Shown: one piece after another, positions 12,931-23,654 of the stretch
Layout of the letters: each line of letters opens with the position of its first letter
Position numbering within the stretch: position 1 is the stretch's first letter
Assembly (NCBI GenBank): GCA_946803715.1
Contig: CAMPET010000253.1
Coordinates: forward strand, 43,336 to 107,335
Direction of reading: 5' to 3'
DNA: 64,000 nt
From: Beroe ovata
Taxonomy: Eukaryota; Ctenophora; Nuda; Beroida; Beroidae
Made by a program: the position numbers and the translations under genes
Notes under the pieces: model-generated
What the model was told of the DNA's origin: nothing
Database searches by the model: none
What the model saw: only the letters and a program-made list of their open reading frames with translations

Positions 12931-13172
12931 TGTTTATCTAATGTCATTAATTAGTTATAGTTGTTTTAGTTACATTCATTAGTTTAAATTAAGAGGCTTT
13001 GTCTAACATGTCCTCTGTATAACTTGACTCCTATACAAAAACAACAAATACAAAAGCATTTCCCAACCAACTAGCAGCAAAAACGACAGTATAGCAACAG
13101 CACCAATAACGATAACAACTGAGCAAGAGAGTATACTTTTAAATACCGCGGAGTCCACGAATTCCCATGATT

Positions 13173-16100
13173 CTACAGGTGCGGTAGCGCCACATCATCA
13201 GTGAGACAGTCCTGTCGATAGAGCAACACGTAGGCTGATCTTGCATCTGACTCGTCGCTCGGGATACCATTGTCAGAGGTGAGTGGTACACGTGGTGTCA
13301 CGGTGGTGTCATTGTAGTGTCTCCAGATGGTGTCAGTTAGAGTCGAGGCCGTGTAGTGTCCACCACCAATTCCTGCGTGACAATGCAGTACCCTAAGTGT
13401 TACTATAACTCACAAATACAAGCCCATATTATGGGTTAATAAACCATGTGTAAACTCCCACTACTGTTCTCGACACCTATCACGAACCTCCAATGTGGTG
13501 CACAATGCCACACAACGAGTACGGGGTCACGGGTCTAGCACTGGTCGTTACGAATGACAGGTCCAGACTGTGCTGTGGAATGTGAACCGGACAGGTTATC
13601 TTCTCCGTTCGACTCACTCCCTACGGCAATAAGCCCAATTAGTGGTCAATCACTGATTAACCCAATTTGTCCTCAATCACTGATAAGCCCAATTAGTGGT
13701 GAATCATTGATTAACCCAATTAGCCCTCAATTAACCCAATTAGCCCTCAATTAGCTCAAAGGTCAAAAACGCCTACTCGTTAAACACAGAGATGCAATTA
13801 ACAATAAATAATAATAATATCTCACAGTGTTGAGGACATCAAATCTGTTAAGTTGTAGTATGAGGTAGGGAGGGAGGTGCGATACTGAGGTACTGGTTGT
13901 GGCACTCTGCTCGCGCTCACACAACGCACAATACCATGTACTACCGGACCCCAACTCATCACTGATCAAGTAGGTGTTTGTAGGTAATTACTAATTACGT
14001 TCCAAAAATACCATCAACTATCAAATTGCTGTTACGAATCGTAACAGCAATATGATCTCATATGATTTGTTCATCTCTTGATTAGTTCAATAATCATCGT
14101 AATACGATATTTATTTATTTAATCTAATCAAGAGATGAACATTGAACAAATCATAAGAGATCATACTGCTATTCGGAAAATAACCAGCCCAACCCGCCCT
14201 TTTTAACATTGTATCCCGCCCTCTTATCATTGTATCAGCTGTATAAACAGAAAGTGAATGATGAGTGAGACACACCTCACTTTTCATCTCTCTTCTCACC
14301 TCTTGGAAAAGGCATTGAGACAGTCCTGTAACTCGAGCGGCTTGAGACTCTCCTCCAACTTCTTGAGCGAATCTGTGTCCGTGATATGAGTGATATGATC
14401 GGGAGTCTCAGACACGACAACGAGCAGAGAATGGGAACTAAGGAGGGTGTACTCCTCCCCCTCCGTTACCAGTTGCCTCGTGCCCGCTCCGTCACACAGG
14501 TAAAGACCGACACCACTCGACATGGTGATCGAGTCCGATACGAACTTCAGGAGCTCCGAACTCTCTATCTTACTCGGCACCTCCATCAAGTAGGGGTGAC
14601 CGATAAACTGAGGGAGGGGAGCTCAGATTACGTCAGAGTGCCGGGGTTTAGTGCGGATCGGGAGGTTATCCAACATTATGAATTTGCAGCAGGGATTTGA
14701 ATATCAACTGCCCTCAGTCTTACTAAATTACTCCCCACCCTCACTGACGGGTTTTATCCCTTGCGCGGCGCAATGGGAGGGATAACCCCTCCAGCCAGCT
14801 GGCGTTTGTCCCGCGCAACTCACAGTGTCATTAAGTGCGAAGTGGAGGGGTATGTGATTCCACTTGAAGGAGTTGGTGTGCTCCCCTCCGGCTGGGTGTA
14901 GCTGCGTGAAGTCCTCCTTACACACCGGACATTGGTATGCCGTGTCACAGCCACGGTACGAGTCGTAACACGGACCACATATTGTCTGGGGTAACCGGCT
15001 CATTAATGACTCATCAATGAAATTCATCTGATTTAATAATGAGTATATTTGAGGATTAGAGTAATAATAATGAGTATATTTGAGGGAAACATCATGGAAG
15101 TGGTGTTCGTGTGTGCTGGTAAACAAGCAAAATGAACCTCACCATATTGCAATCGTCGTGGGAGAGGAGTAAGTGAGGAGGAAAGTCTTCCAAACATATG
15201 ACACAACTTGACCAATCAACCAGTGCTCCAACTTTCTTGGGCCGGTTTTCAATCTGATGAATGAGGATATCATGAGGCAATACATGTAACTCATATCTTC
15301 TACTATGGTAGAAAGCTGTGTTATTGGGGGACGGGTGAGGCGTCCTTATTTTTTGCTATCACGTGACATTAATTGACCAGTACAACGTCTTCTGAATACT
15401 AGGAAGAAGATTCGGATTGCGTTGATCAAATCATGAAAAGAAAACAAACATTGCGTTTCCCTTGTATCCGACCTCTCTGCCTTGGATATATATACCCATT
15501 TGATCAAAGTCTCTTTGTCTATCGATGATAGCCGTGCTATCATAGCCTCTGTCGAGAAATTCATTGAGCGCGCCGCCTCGCGGCTTGCGTCAGCCGGACC
15601 TAGCATCGCAAGGAAAAAGTTTCTATTTCTATCCAGTTGTGTAAACCTTCGCGAGAAGAAGCTTCGTGTGCAGTGTGCACCCAGTGAACAGAAAATTGAC
15701 GTAAAACACTGGTTATCCCAGGATATGATAACAATTGTGGAAATCATCACTTTAGTGATATTCATCGTAGTGGTGAGTGCAGAAAAACAGCCGAACATCA
15801 TCTTCATCTTAGCTGATGATCTGGGGAATGCTGGTGTTGGCTTTACAGGAGTCAGTGCTGTCAAGACACCTAACCTAGACAAGTTGGCGAGTGAAGGTAG
15901 GTACCAAACTTATATACAACTGTCTCTTTTCCTCCTTCCGTCTTCAGACTATGATATTCATCGTCTTTTTCAGGGGTAAGATTAACACAACACTATAGTC
16001 AACCAGTCTGCACACCAACACGGGCATCCATCATGACTGGACGACACCCTATCCACACTGGTCTCCAGCACTATGTCATCAGACCAGGACAACCCTTCGG

Positions 16101-19100
16101 TCTTCCCCTTGATGAAGTAATCCTTCCCCAGATTATGAAGGAGTACAACTACTCCACCCACATGGTGGGAAAGTGGCATCTTGGGTCCCACAAGTGGGCG
16201 TACACACCAGTGTATAGGGGCTTTGATGATTTCCTAGGAATGTATGTGGGAGCTGAAGACTACTGGACTCACTACAGGGACGGTGGTCTTGATTTGAGAA
16301 GTGATAGGTTCAATGAGGCCGGCGAGTTTGAACAAGAGCTAAGGAGGGATCTGGATGGAGAATATAGCCCCGAGTATTATTCTAGACACACAATTGATCT
16401 GATACATAAGCATAAGTCAGAAGAAAACCCGTTCTTCATATATCTTCCTTACCAGAGTACCCACCTCCCTTTCCAAGTGCCTCAGCACTACATAGACAAA
16501 TACTCATCACACTTTAGAAACAGAGCGGAGCAGGTTTTTGCAGGAATGGTCAGCGCAATGGATGAGGGCATAGGTAACATCACTTCAGCAGTTATCGATT
16601 CCGGAATAGCAGATAACACTATCATTATCTTTACGACTGATAATGGTGGCTATGTACATGATGTAGATGACCCTAAGCAATCTGGATCCTGTAACTATCC
16701 ATTCAGAGGTGGTAAAAAGTCGGTCTATGAGGGTGGTATCAGGACACCTACCCTGGTGTGGGCTCCAGGCAAAGTCGCGCCACGCGGTGAAGTGAGTGCC
16801 ATGTTCCATGTTACAGATTGGTTTCCTACTATCTGGTCTCTAGCTAGTCTTGGGGGGAAGCTGGAACCTAATAGACCAATCAGCACCAAGCCTCTAGACG
16901 GGGTGGACCAATGGGATGTAATAACCGGGCAACAACCTCCTAAGAGAGAGGAGTTTCTCATCAACATAGACCCCTTACCAAATCCAAATCCGATTGGAGA
17001 AATGCCGTCACACAAAAATCCTTATGCAGCTCTCAGATGGAAGAACTGGAAATTGATCATTGGAGGAGGCGGGCCACCTTTTTTCTGGTCTCCATTACCA
17101 AGACCAGTATCTTTTGAAAACCTCGATGCAGGAAACACCAACTTTACACAAGAAATTACATGTATCTATTGCAAGGACTACACAAACTACATTGAATTGT
17201 TTGACATTGAGAAGGACCCATCTGAGGTTTGGAATGTTTACCAACAATATCCTGAGGTTGTCGAACTGATGCGGATCAAACTGGACGGCTACAACCTGAC
17301 GGCAGTTACTCCTCTCAATAAACCTTATGATCCTGCATCTAATCCGAAGTATTTCAACAACACCTGGATGCCGTGGATGGAAGAAAAACTTGATCAACAA
17401 AACTCTGTCGAAAATGAGATCACTGATATTGAAGATAATTTCAAGTATTTCGAATTTTGATCCAACTTTGTTTTCAAACTGGAGACTTAATGTCAACATG
17501 CGGTATTAACGCTTTCAAACAGAAATATTTTATTGTGTTCTGTTTTTCAGTTCTACTATATAGGTAACTACTGCCAAGCATTAATTCGAAAAAAGAAAAT
17601 AATTTCCAAACCTTTGCCTCCGGATTGAACTGCTCCAACTTGTTCTTGTACTGTTTTGTATGATCCGATACATCGATATTAACCTCTATATTCGCATCTA
17701 TCACCTCCATGTTGAGTCTGTCCGACGAACTGTCCGTATCAAGGTTGTTTGAGAAGAAATTAGTTTCCTCAACTCGGATTGATCCATTTTTATTTCCTCC
17801 ATCGAAGGTACACCGCTCATATGCGTACACAGAACTCCTCGAGTCGTTCACGTGTTTCACAAGCGTGTCGTCCTGGTGAATTATGTGGATTTTGTTCCGG
17901 AGGACTTCAGCCACCAAAATGTCGGCGGAGGAGAGTGGTCTGGATATTAGGGCGATAAGAGCGTTCTTCAGATCAGATACTTTGCCAAACTGAGACACTG
18001 TCACCAGATATCTGGGAACGTTCGTGACATGGTGAAGAGAATATAGTATTATGGTAGAACATAGACGAAGGAGCTAGGTCAAATGTCGGTACTGAATTAA
18101 CCTGAATGCCAGGTTCCTGATAATGCTGCGGTTACCTGAATGTCTGGTTCCTGATAATGCTGCGGTTACCTGAATGCCAGGTTCCTGATAATGCTGCGGT
18201 TACCTGAATGCCTGATGATCGGATGCTGCTATCCATGTCACAACTATATGCCTGTCTGTTGCACCGGGCAAAGGAAGGGAGATGTGATTGAAAGGAGCGT
18301 AGTTAACGACAGTGTGACCGCAGTGGCAACATGTTGTGTACGTTAAAAACTGACCTGAGGAAAATAATCAGAATAGCGACATTTTGTGCTACAGTATCCA
18401 ACACAAATAATGCTTCTATTCTGAGACTATATTTACCGAAGAAGGTATCTGTTATGATTGATGAGTTCCGCTGAACCCAGTCACTCCACACAGTATCAGA
18501 CTGAGATACATCACACGGTGTACTGCCATGTAACATCGCTGTGTTGCTATCCACACTTCGACAGCACTCTTCCTCGTCCTGGAATTGTGCCAGCTATCAT
18601 TATGGATTATGATGAAATGACATTACCATTTCGACCATTTCGACCAGTACATATACCCAATACCCATACACGACCTGCTCCCCTGTAGACTGAATCTCAA
18701 CAGCTGTGGGTCTGGGAGGAGAGTCAGTGAACAGTTTTCCGTCATTGTTCAGCGAGAACTTCTCAACCAGTGTTGGTTTACTCGCCGCAATGTTGTGATA
18801 TATGTTCTCATGGATTGCTGTGTCCATATTGCGGTCTTCCATCAAGTTTATGGGAAGGTTCTCATGGACTCGTCCCTTTTGTGGGGTCAGCGACAAACTG
18901 GTGGGATAACAGGTCAAAAATTTACTGAAAAACTACAATAGAAAGTGGAAACGCGAGGAAATCTAGCTTAGGCACGTACGTACGTTAACACTTAAATTCC
19001 CACGCCGCGCGCTCAACACTTGCAAATAATACGCGCGAAGCAAAAATTCCATCATAATGTCGCAGCGTGTTACGTTTAGTATAAAGCTAGGATCGCTATT

Positions 19101-22100
19101 TTACCTTATCTGGCTATCAAACACTATCAATAGATAAAGGATAACAGAAACCCCAACAAGTTATGGACAAATTGACGACATATGAAACCATGCGAGCACA
19201 TTTCAATAGAATGTGTTCCCAGCTCAAATAGCAGATTGTGAATAGATTGGAAATAATTGTAAGATTTGTAAGGCAGGATGGCCGAGCGGTCTAAGGCGCT
19301 GGTTTTAGGCACCAGTTCGAAAGAGCGTGGGTTCGAATCCCACTTCTGTCAACCTTTTGGCCCACGACGATCACGTCCAACATAAAATTGTCATGTATGC
19401 TAGTTTCAGTCCGATAATTTAGAACTGGTATCACAGAATGGAGCTTGATTACAATAATCGATATTATCTTAAGTTTGGGGCGGATTTATCACGTGGAAGT
19501 CAATTATCTATCGAGACATGAATCAAATCGAAAACTTGGGCGTAAGGACTGGAGAAATTTAAAATTAATACTAAAGACTTTCCTTCCTATACATGGCAGG
19601 ATGGCCGAGCGGTCTAAGGCGCTGGTTTTAGGCACCAGTTCGAAAGAGCGTGGGTTCGAATCCCACTCCTGTCAACCTTTTTGTTGAGCCATGGCATGAT
19701 ATGAGATTGCAACGCTTACCTGTTGAGATTTTCATCTACTATGTTGGGTGTGATGTTCATAGCGCCTGCTGAACTGAGATTATTGCCCTCTTTTCGATTG
19801 AGCAAGGCCCCTGATCCCATGCTTGTGTCCACAACAAAATCTCTGAACAGATCAGATCATCATATTCGGAGATACTCGGGTACCAAGTTGCACAGGGCCG
19901 CTTATCCTGCAGTCGGGGGTACCCACCCTGCAATTTCGTATCTTGGTACCTTGGTACTTGATTCCATGGTTGTTTAGAGAAATTTTCTCCCTCCTCAATC
20001 ACCCTTTTTGTTTTACAAAAAGGCATTGGAGAAAAGGTAGCTCAATTTCTATCCCCTCATCATTGTTTCCTTGAATTTGGAGCGCTGATTCCATTTTTCG
20101 ATGTCCCAATGCTATATGACCACGCCCTATGTCATTTATGTCAAATATGTGGTCATATAAGGGCCTCGCACGTTTACTTACTACGTCTACTTAGTTTCCG
20201 TGACTAAATTATCCCCATATTATAGTAGCTTTGAGTGCTGATTACATTTTTGGAGGTCCGAAGGCTCTACGACTAACGTATCTGCCAGCTCAATTCAATT
20301 AAGGGGTCGGATAAGGGTCTCGGACGTCTTCCTACTTCGCTTACTTACAGTACCTAGTTCACATGACTTAACATCATTTTCTATATAATTTTGGGCACTG
20401 AATTCATTTTTGAGATCCAAATGCTCTGCAGCCACCACCTAGGTCGATAAGGGGTCAGATAAAGGTCTCAGACAGCTACTTACAGCTTCTTCTCAATTGT
20501 CATATCTTAGTTACCAATTCATACGCTGATTACATTTTCCGTGGTCCGAATGCTCTGTGACTACATGCCTGCCAGCTCAAGTCAAATAAGGGGTCGGATG
20601 AGGGTCTTAGATGTCTACTTACTACGTCTACTCATTTTTCACAATAATCGGCATTTATTGATGTATATTTTACTATTTTAGTTCCCAGGTACAAACTGGC
20701 TTTTCGATTTTCAGCAGATGACCACGTATTTTAGTTATCAGTTGCTAACATACATTTTTTAGAAAATAGGCCGACCCACCGGCCCTGAGTGTGCAACTTA
20801 GTACCCAAACAGCCCCCCCCTCCCGTCATCATCAGTAGTATAGCGTAGATGAAGTATAGCGGGAGTTGAAGGAAACGACTCCGAGGGTGCATCTAGACGG
20901 TACCTGTCCGCTGGAACTCCTTCCTTATCCTCACTGTCTTCATCCTTACAGCGCATCTTCTCGTCACTCCTCAAACATTCGTGAATGTGGTCCAACAACT
21001 CTGGCAATGACATTGATGATAACATACAGGGTGTCATAAAAAAGTGGACAAAAGTAAACGTCCATATCTCAGCTTCTGTTTGGAGTTTCCCGATGAAATT
21101 TGGAGGTGTGGTAGATATTGGCAATAAGTTTTCCCGACCAAATTTTCAAGACTCCAGCACAAAAACTCCCCGAGTTATCATCAAAAAACTTACTTTTAAG
21201 TTATTCTTCATTTCTAATGCTGTCTATAACTCCGGTCGTGTTTGGAGATTAACAAAGAAATTTTCAGCGTAGAAAGACATCACTTGCACCTACTTGCTCA
21301 AAAAATTTCAAGTATCTACCTCAAAAATTGACAGAGAAATTGGCAAAAACTAGAGAACTGCTTTTGTCGACTTCATTCATCGACAACGCACGATCTGAGC
21401 GTCAAAAATGAATGCAGACTTCAACATAACAATGCCCAACTATTCCAGAACAAATCCTGAAAATTTCGTCAAGTTATTTCAAAAACGTCGGAGATACGCA
21501 AGTTTTTGTAGAGCACACCGATGTTGATATCTACTGTTGTCCAATTTTTTGACACACCCTGTACCTATAATACAAATATTCAAAACTAGGACTTATAAAA
21601 CGTATTTTAGCACACTATAAATAGTACATCCCACAAAGAAACCTATGAGTAACTCATGAGAGTCGTGTTGGTTGTAACCCAAATACTGGCTGTACGTTAG
21701 TTCTATCTCATGTTTGAGTGAGGAAGTATCCAGCTGAGAATACTGGCCTGATCTTGCTTTCTTCAACAAGGTCTGCAGTTCACGTCCGATGCCAGACTTA
21801 GCGAATTGTTCATCGTCTAGAATTTGTGTTAGCCGTTAGGTTACAGTACAGGTTCATATACCTATACTGTAGGGACTTTATAGCATGATTTACGTGGAGT
21901 TCAGCTAATTGATCATTATCATGTCAATAAGGTGGATTGCTACTCCACTGAAAAACCTGTCAAGAGGGAGGAAACAGAAGGAATGGAAAAGAGGAGTTGG
22001 ATGACTGCATTCATGTAACAGGTGTTGCCCAAGTTGGTCAGTCCAACTACCATTTTACACCCGTCAGCAGCTGGGAATAGGCTGATACTAACGAATGAAA

Positions 22101-22508
22101 TAATCACAGAAGATCATATCTACACGTGACTAATGCCATTCATCATTCCACGGGAACATAATAACATTCGGGAGCTGCATTATTATATATGTAAACATTT
22201 CAAAAGGAAATTTGTGAAAGAGACCGAGCTTTGCTTATAAGTGGAACTAAATTCACAATACTCAAAGGAATCCTATGATGAGAATTTCATGAATCTCGTT
22301 ACTATTATTACTGAATGATCAGATCACTGGTTATTATTTGCATTACTGAGAGGCAATATTCAATATCAATCAGAATCTCGCTACTAAACTCACATTTCAA
22401 GTCATTCTTATCATTTCTGTCATTAGTTTCTTTTCCATCGGCTAAACTGCTGTTTCCTTCCCCATAAAAAGTAGACATAGGTTCATGCTCGCCATCAATT
22501 AATGTCAT
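13173..22508 (-). CDS. Ubiquitin-specific protease, USP4/11/15 type, with RING-like insert
   Basis: A cysteine deubiquitinase. Exons in order: 22510-22394, 22070-21957, 21816-21643, 21000-20904, 18897-18675, 18500-18437, 18354-18252, 18011-17612, 15253-15143, 15027-14824, 14607-14300, 13961-13826, 13620-13488 and 13372-13173. The phases agree throughout and give 793 aa from the ATG at 22508. In order: Cys box [22 protein letters not shown], the [12 protein letters not shown] segment, zinc-ribbon half CCHC, internal UBL ([11 protein letters not shown]), an acidic linker, a RING-like CVIC/HDDC/CGPC/CPVC module, GHPYLMEVP, zinc-ribbon half [18 protein letters not shown], His box [15 protein letters not shown] and SAYVLLYRQ. 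The order matches USP4/11/15, but no DUSP domain is seen upstream. The zinc-finger module replaces a short linker in vertebrate relatives. The 18354-18252 exon needs a GC donor. Introns hold arylsulfatase 2 and two tRNAs. LAMTOR5 ends 335 bp upstream on the same strand. Confidence 0.88.
13623..13756. repeat. Tandem repeat in USP intron, AGCCCAATTAGTGGTCAATC units
   Basis: Three to four imperfect ~36-bp units (AGCCCAATTAGTGGTCAATC, then ACTGATTAACCCAATT) fill most of the intron between the exons ending at 13826 and starting at 13620. Confidence 0.8.
14036..14168. repeat. Inverted repeat (hairpin) in USP intron
   Basis: TGATCTCATATGATTTGTTC...ATCTCTTGATTAG (about 14051-14085) is inverted as CTAATCAAGAGATGAACA...GAACAAATCATAAGAGATCA (about 14125-14164). 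The two arms are about 35-40 bp around a ~40-bp AT-rich centre. It sits in the intron between exons 14607-14300 and 13961-13826. Confidence 0.8.
15515..15612 (+). repeat. Dispersed repeat (CGATGATAG...CATCGCCAG family), copy A
   Basis: A copy of a short interspersed repeat that starts near TGTCTATCGATGATAG, contains CCTCTGTCGAGAAATTCATT and GCGGCTTGCGTCAGC, and ends CTAGCATCGCAAG. It lies 110-210 bp upstream of the arylsulfatase 2 ATG and is open in frame with it by chance. Other copies are at 23470, 24001, 52762 and 53018, with inverted pieces at 23655. Confidence 0.75.
15725..17460 (+). CDS. Arylsulfatase (ARSB/I/J type), copy 2, nested in USP intron
   Basis: A paralog of the arylsulfatase at 9449. 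Exons are 15725-15896 and 15974-17460, with an identical phase-1 77-nt intron, giving 552 aa. It keeps the signal peptide, ADDLG, the formylglycine motif CTPTR, GKWHLG and FTTDNGG, so it should be an active sulfatase. The ATG at 15725 is chosen because it aligns with copy 1, opens the signal peptide and lies 3 nt after an acceptor-like cccag. The frame is also open upstream to 15482, through a dispersed repeat, but that part has no paralogous counterpart. The gene sits on the opposite strand inside the USP intron between 17612 and 15253. Sequence from the end of the signal peptide through the intron into exon 2 is almost identical to copy 1, while both ends differ. It is 11 residues shorter, with differences mainly near residues 470-480 and at the C-terminus. 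Confidence 0.93.
18101..18213. repeat. Tandem repeat x3 in USP intron, ~37 bp
   Basis: Three nearly identical units of CCTGAATGCCAGGTTCCTGA followed by TAATGCTGCGGTTA lie in the intron between exons 18354-18252 and 18011-17612. Confidence 0.9.
19272..19351 (+). tRNA. tRNA-Leu (anticodon UAG), copy 1
   Basis: This folds as a class II tRNA. The acceptor strand GGCAGGA pairs with TTCTGTC (two G-U pairs), followed by discriminator A. The A-box region is TGGCCGAGCGGT. The anticodon stem CTGGT/ACCAG closes loop TTTAGGC, giving anticodon TAG. There is a variable arm (TTCGAAAGAGC), and the B box is GTTCGAATCCC. No intron, and CCA is not encoded. A short T run follows as a Pol III terminator. It lies in the USP intron on the opposite strand. 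Confidence 0.95.
19595..19674 (+). tRNA. tRNA-Leu (anticodon UAG), copy 2
   Basis: Identical to copy 1, 243 bp upstream, except for one base in the 3' acceptor strand (TCCTGTC here), which gives a better-paired stem. A TTTTT terminator follows. The flanks are unrelated to those of copy 1, so only the tRNA body is conserved. It lies in the same USP intron, antisense to the host. Confidence 0.95.
20078..20645. repeat. Four diverged ~150-bp tandem units in USP intron
   Basis: The units start near 20080, 20232, 20397 and 20527. They share (C)TGATTACATTTTT-GGTCCGAATGCTCT, AAGGGGTCGGATAAGGGTCT and CTACTTACTACGTCTACT. Divergence between units is high, so the array is old. Confidence 0.75.
21027..21561. 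mobile_element. Non-autonomous DNA transposon remnant with TA flanks
   Basis: The 535-bp element has ~25-bp terminal inverted repeats, CAGGGTGTCATAAAAAAGTG on the left and the complement of CAGGGTGTGTCAAAAAATTG on the right. TA lies on both outer sides (21025-21026 and 21562-21563), as in Tc1/mariner-type insertions. No transposase frame is present. It fills most of the USP intron 21001-21642, and its edge is only 23 bp from the exon's splice acceptor. Confidence 0.8.
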
Positions 22509-22843
22509 ACCTGCAAGTTTTTACACAATCATGAATTGATAACTTGCCAAGCTTTGGATCCATGTACAAATGTATTGAGACAAATTTAAATGAAGGAATG
22601 AATTTGAGACCATAGTCAATTCTTATGATGGCCAATTTAAAAATAATGAATAATTGTATACAACACCATATCTAGGCATGATTTCACAAGCATAGGTGAA
22701 AAAAACTTAATCACAGTTCATTCATCACGACACAATTTTAGTTTAACAGCACGTAAAAACATCCCCAATTATTTCTGTGATATAAATCAAAACTCAATCA
22801 GATTACAGGAGATTATCAAAAGTTGAATCCTTCAGAAGAGACC

Positions 22844-23194
22844 TCATGCATTGTCAGACAGTATTGCAAACACGATCTTATTGACTGATTTGACAGCAAT
22901 TTTCAAGTTATTGTATTCAATACATGATGTTCCTCTAGACCCTCCAGGAAGACTAGAAGCATGCTTTGCTATGAGAGAAATATTATGTGCCACGCCATCA
23001 GCAACTTTTCCTTCCTTGCAAATAACAAGACCCTCCTGAAATTAGCCAATCTTTCATCCTGCTGTTCTGTCAATTTGAATCACAAGAACAATATTCATCA
23101 TCAAATGCAATACCTGATTCAAGCAAACAACTCCAATTATTGACCCATCATTCTCCATTAATGACTTCACTTGTTCTTGCAAATTCAACTCCAT
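22844..23194 (-). CDS. LAMTOR5: LAMTOR5 (Ragulator subunit, HBXIP)
   Basis: A small roadblock/LC7-fold protein of the Ragulator complex, which tethers Rag GTPases and mTORC1 to the lysosome. Exons are 23194-23114 and 23035-22844, with a 78-nt phase-0 intron, giving 90 aa, essentially the length of vertebrate LAMTOR5 (91). The first exon has the amphipathic start MELNLQEQVKSLMEND followed by the SIIGVVCLNQ strand. The second exon starts EGLVICKEGKVADGVA and keeps the family pattern of strand, helix (ISLIAKHASSLP) and two further strands ending IVFAILSDNA. Too short in each exon to be obvious as an ORF. An acceptor-like cttag lies 5 nt before the ATG. The USP gene starts 335 bp downstream on the same strand. 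LAMTOR5 identity rests on pattern, length and exon fit. Confidence 0.85.
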
Positions 23195-23469
23195 AACACC
23201 TAAGATTTAATCATGAAAAGGGTAATTCAAAAAATGAAAGTGAACAAAGGTAGCAATAAGCAGGAGAGAATGCCTGTTTATCAAAATTGCTTCATTCACA
23301 GATGGTGAATAAGGGTGGAAAACTCTAATGTTAACCGTGCAGAACGCCTTAAAACTTCTGTTTAGCCAACATCAAAATTGCACTTTAAAATCCTGCCAGT
23401 GAGGGCATGGAGTAATGGCTGATGATTGAACTGGAAGAGGATATGGTAGATTGGTAGAATGGTAGCTAT

Positions 23470-23544
23470 TTGTCGATCGATGATAGAACCTGTCGTGAAT
23501 TTCGTTTTCGCGGCTTGCATCAGCGGTCTAGCATCGCCAGACAA
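23470..23544 (+). repeat. Dispersed repeat, copy B
   Basis: TGTCGATCGATGATAGAACC, then TGTCGTGAATTTCG, GCGGCTTGCATCAGCGGTCT and AGCATCGCCAGACA. Same family as 15515, 24001, 52762 and 53018. Confidence 0.8.
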
Positions 23545-23654
23545 GGTAGCTATTATGAAAGGTAGCTATTATGAAAGGTAGCTATTATGAAAGGTAGCGA
23601 TTATGAAAGCCGCTTGTGCACAAATTTTGTTTTGTCTTTTGCGCGTGCAAAAGA

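Larger units (their letters stand above)
11218..13172. other. Intergenic stretch between arylsulfatase 1 and the USP 3' end
   Basis: This is the convergent 3' side of arylsulfatase 1 (+) and the USP gene (-). No gene is seen. It contains a tandem repeat (12008-12145) and a foldback element (12640-12930). Confidence 0.6.

Noticed and set aside
15482-15724. In-frame upstream extension of arylsulfatase 2
   Set aside because: It runs through a dispersed repeat, has no counterpart in copy 1, and would bury the signal peptide.
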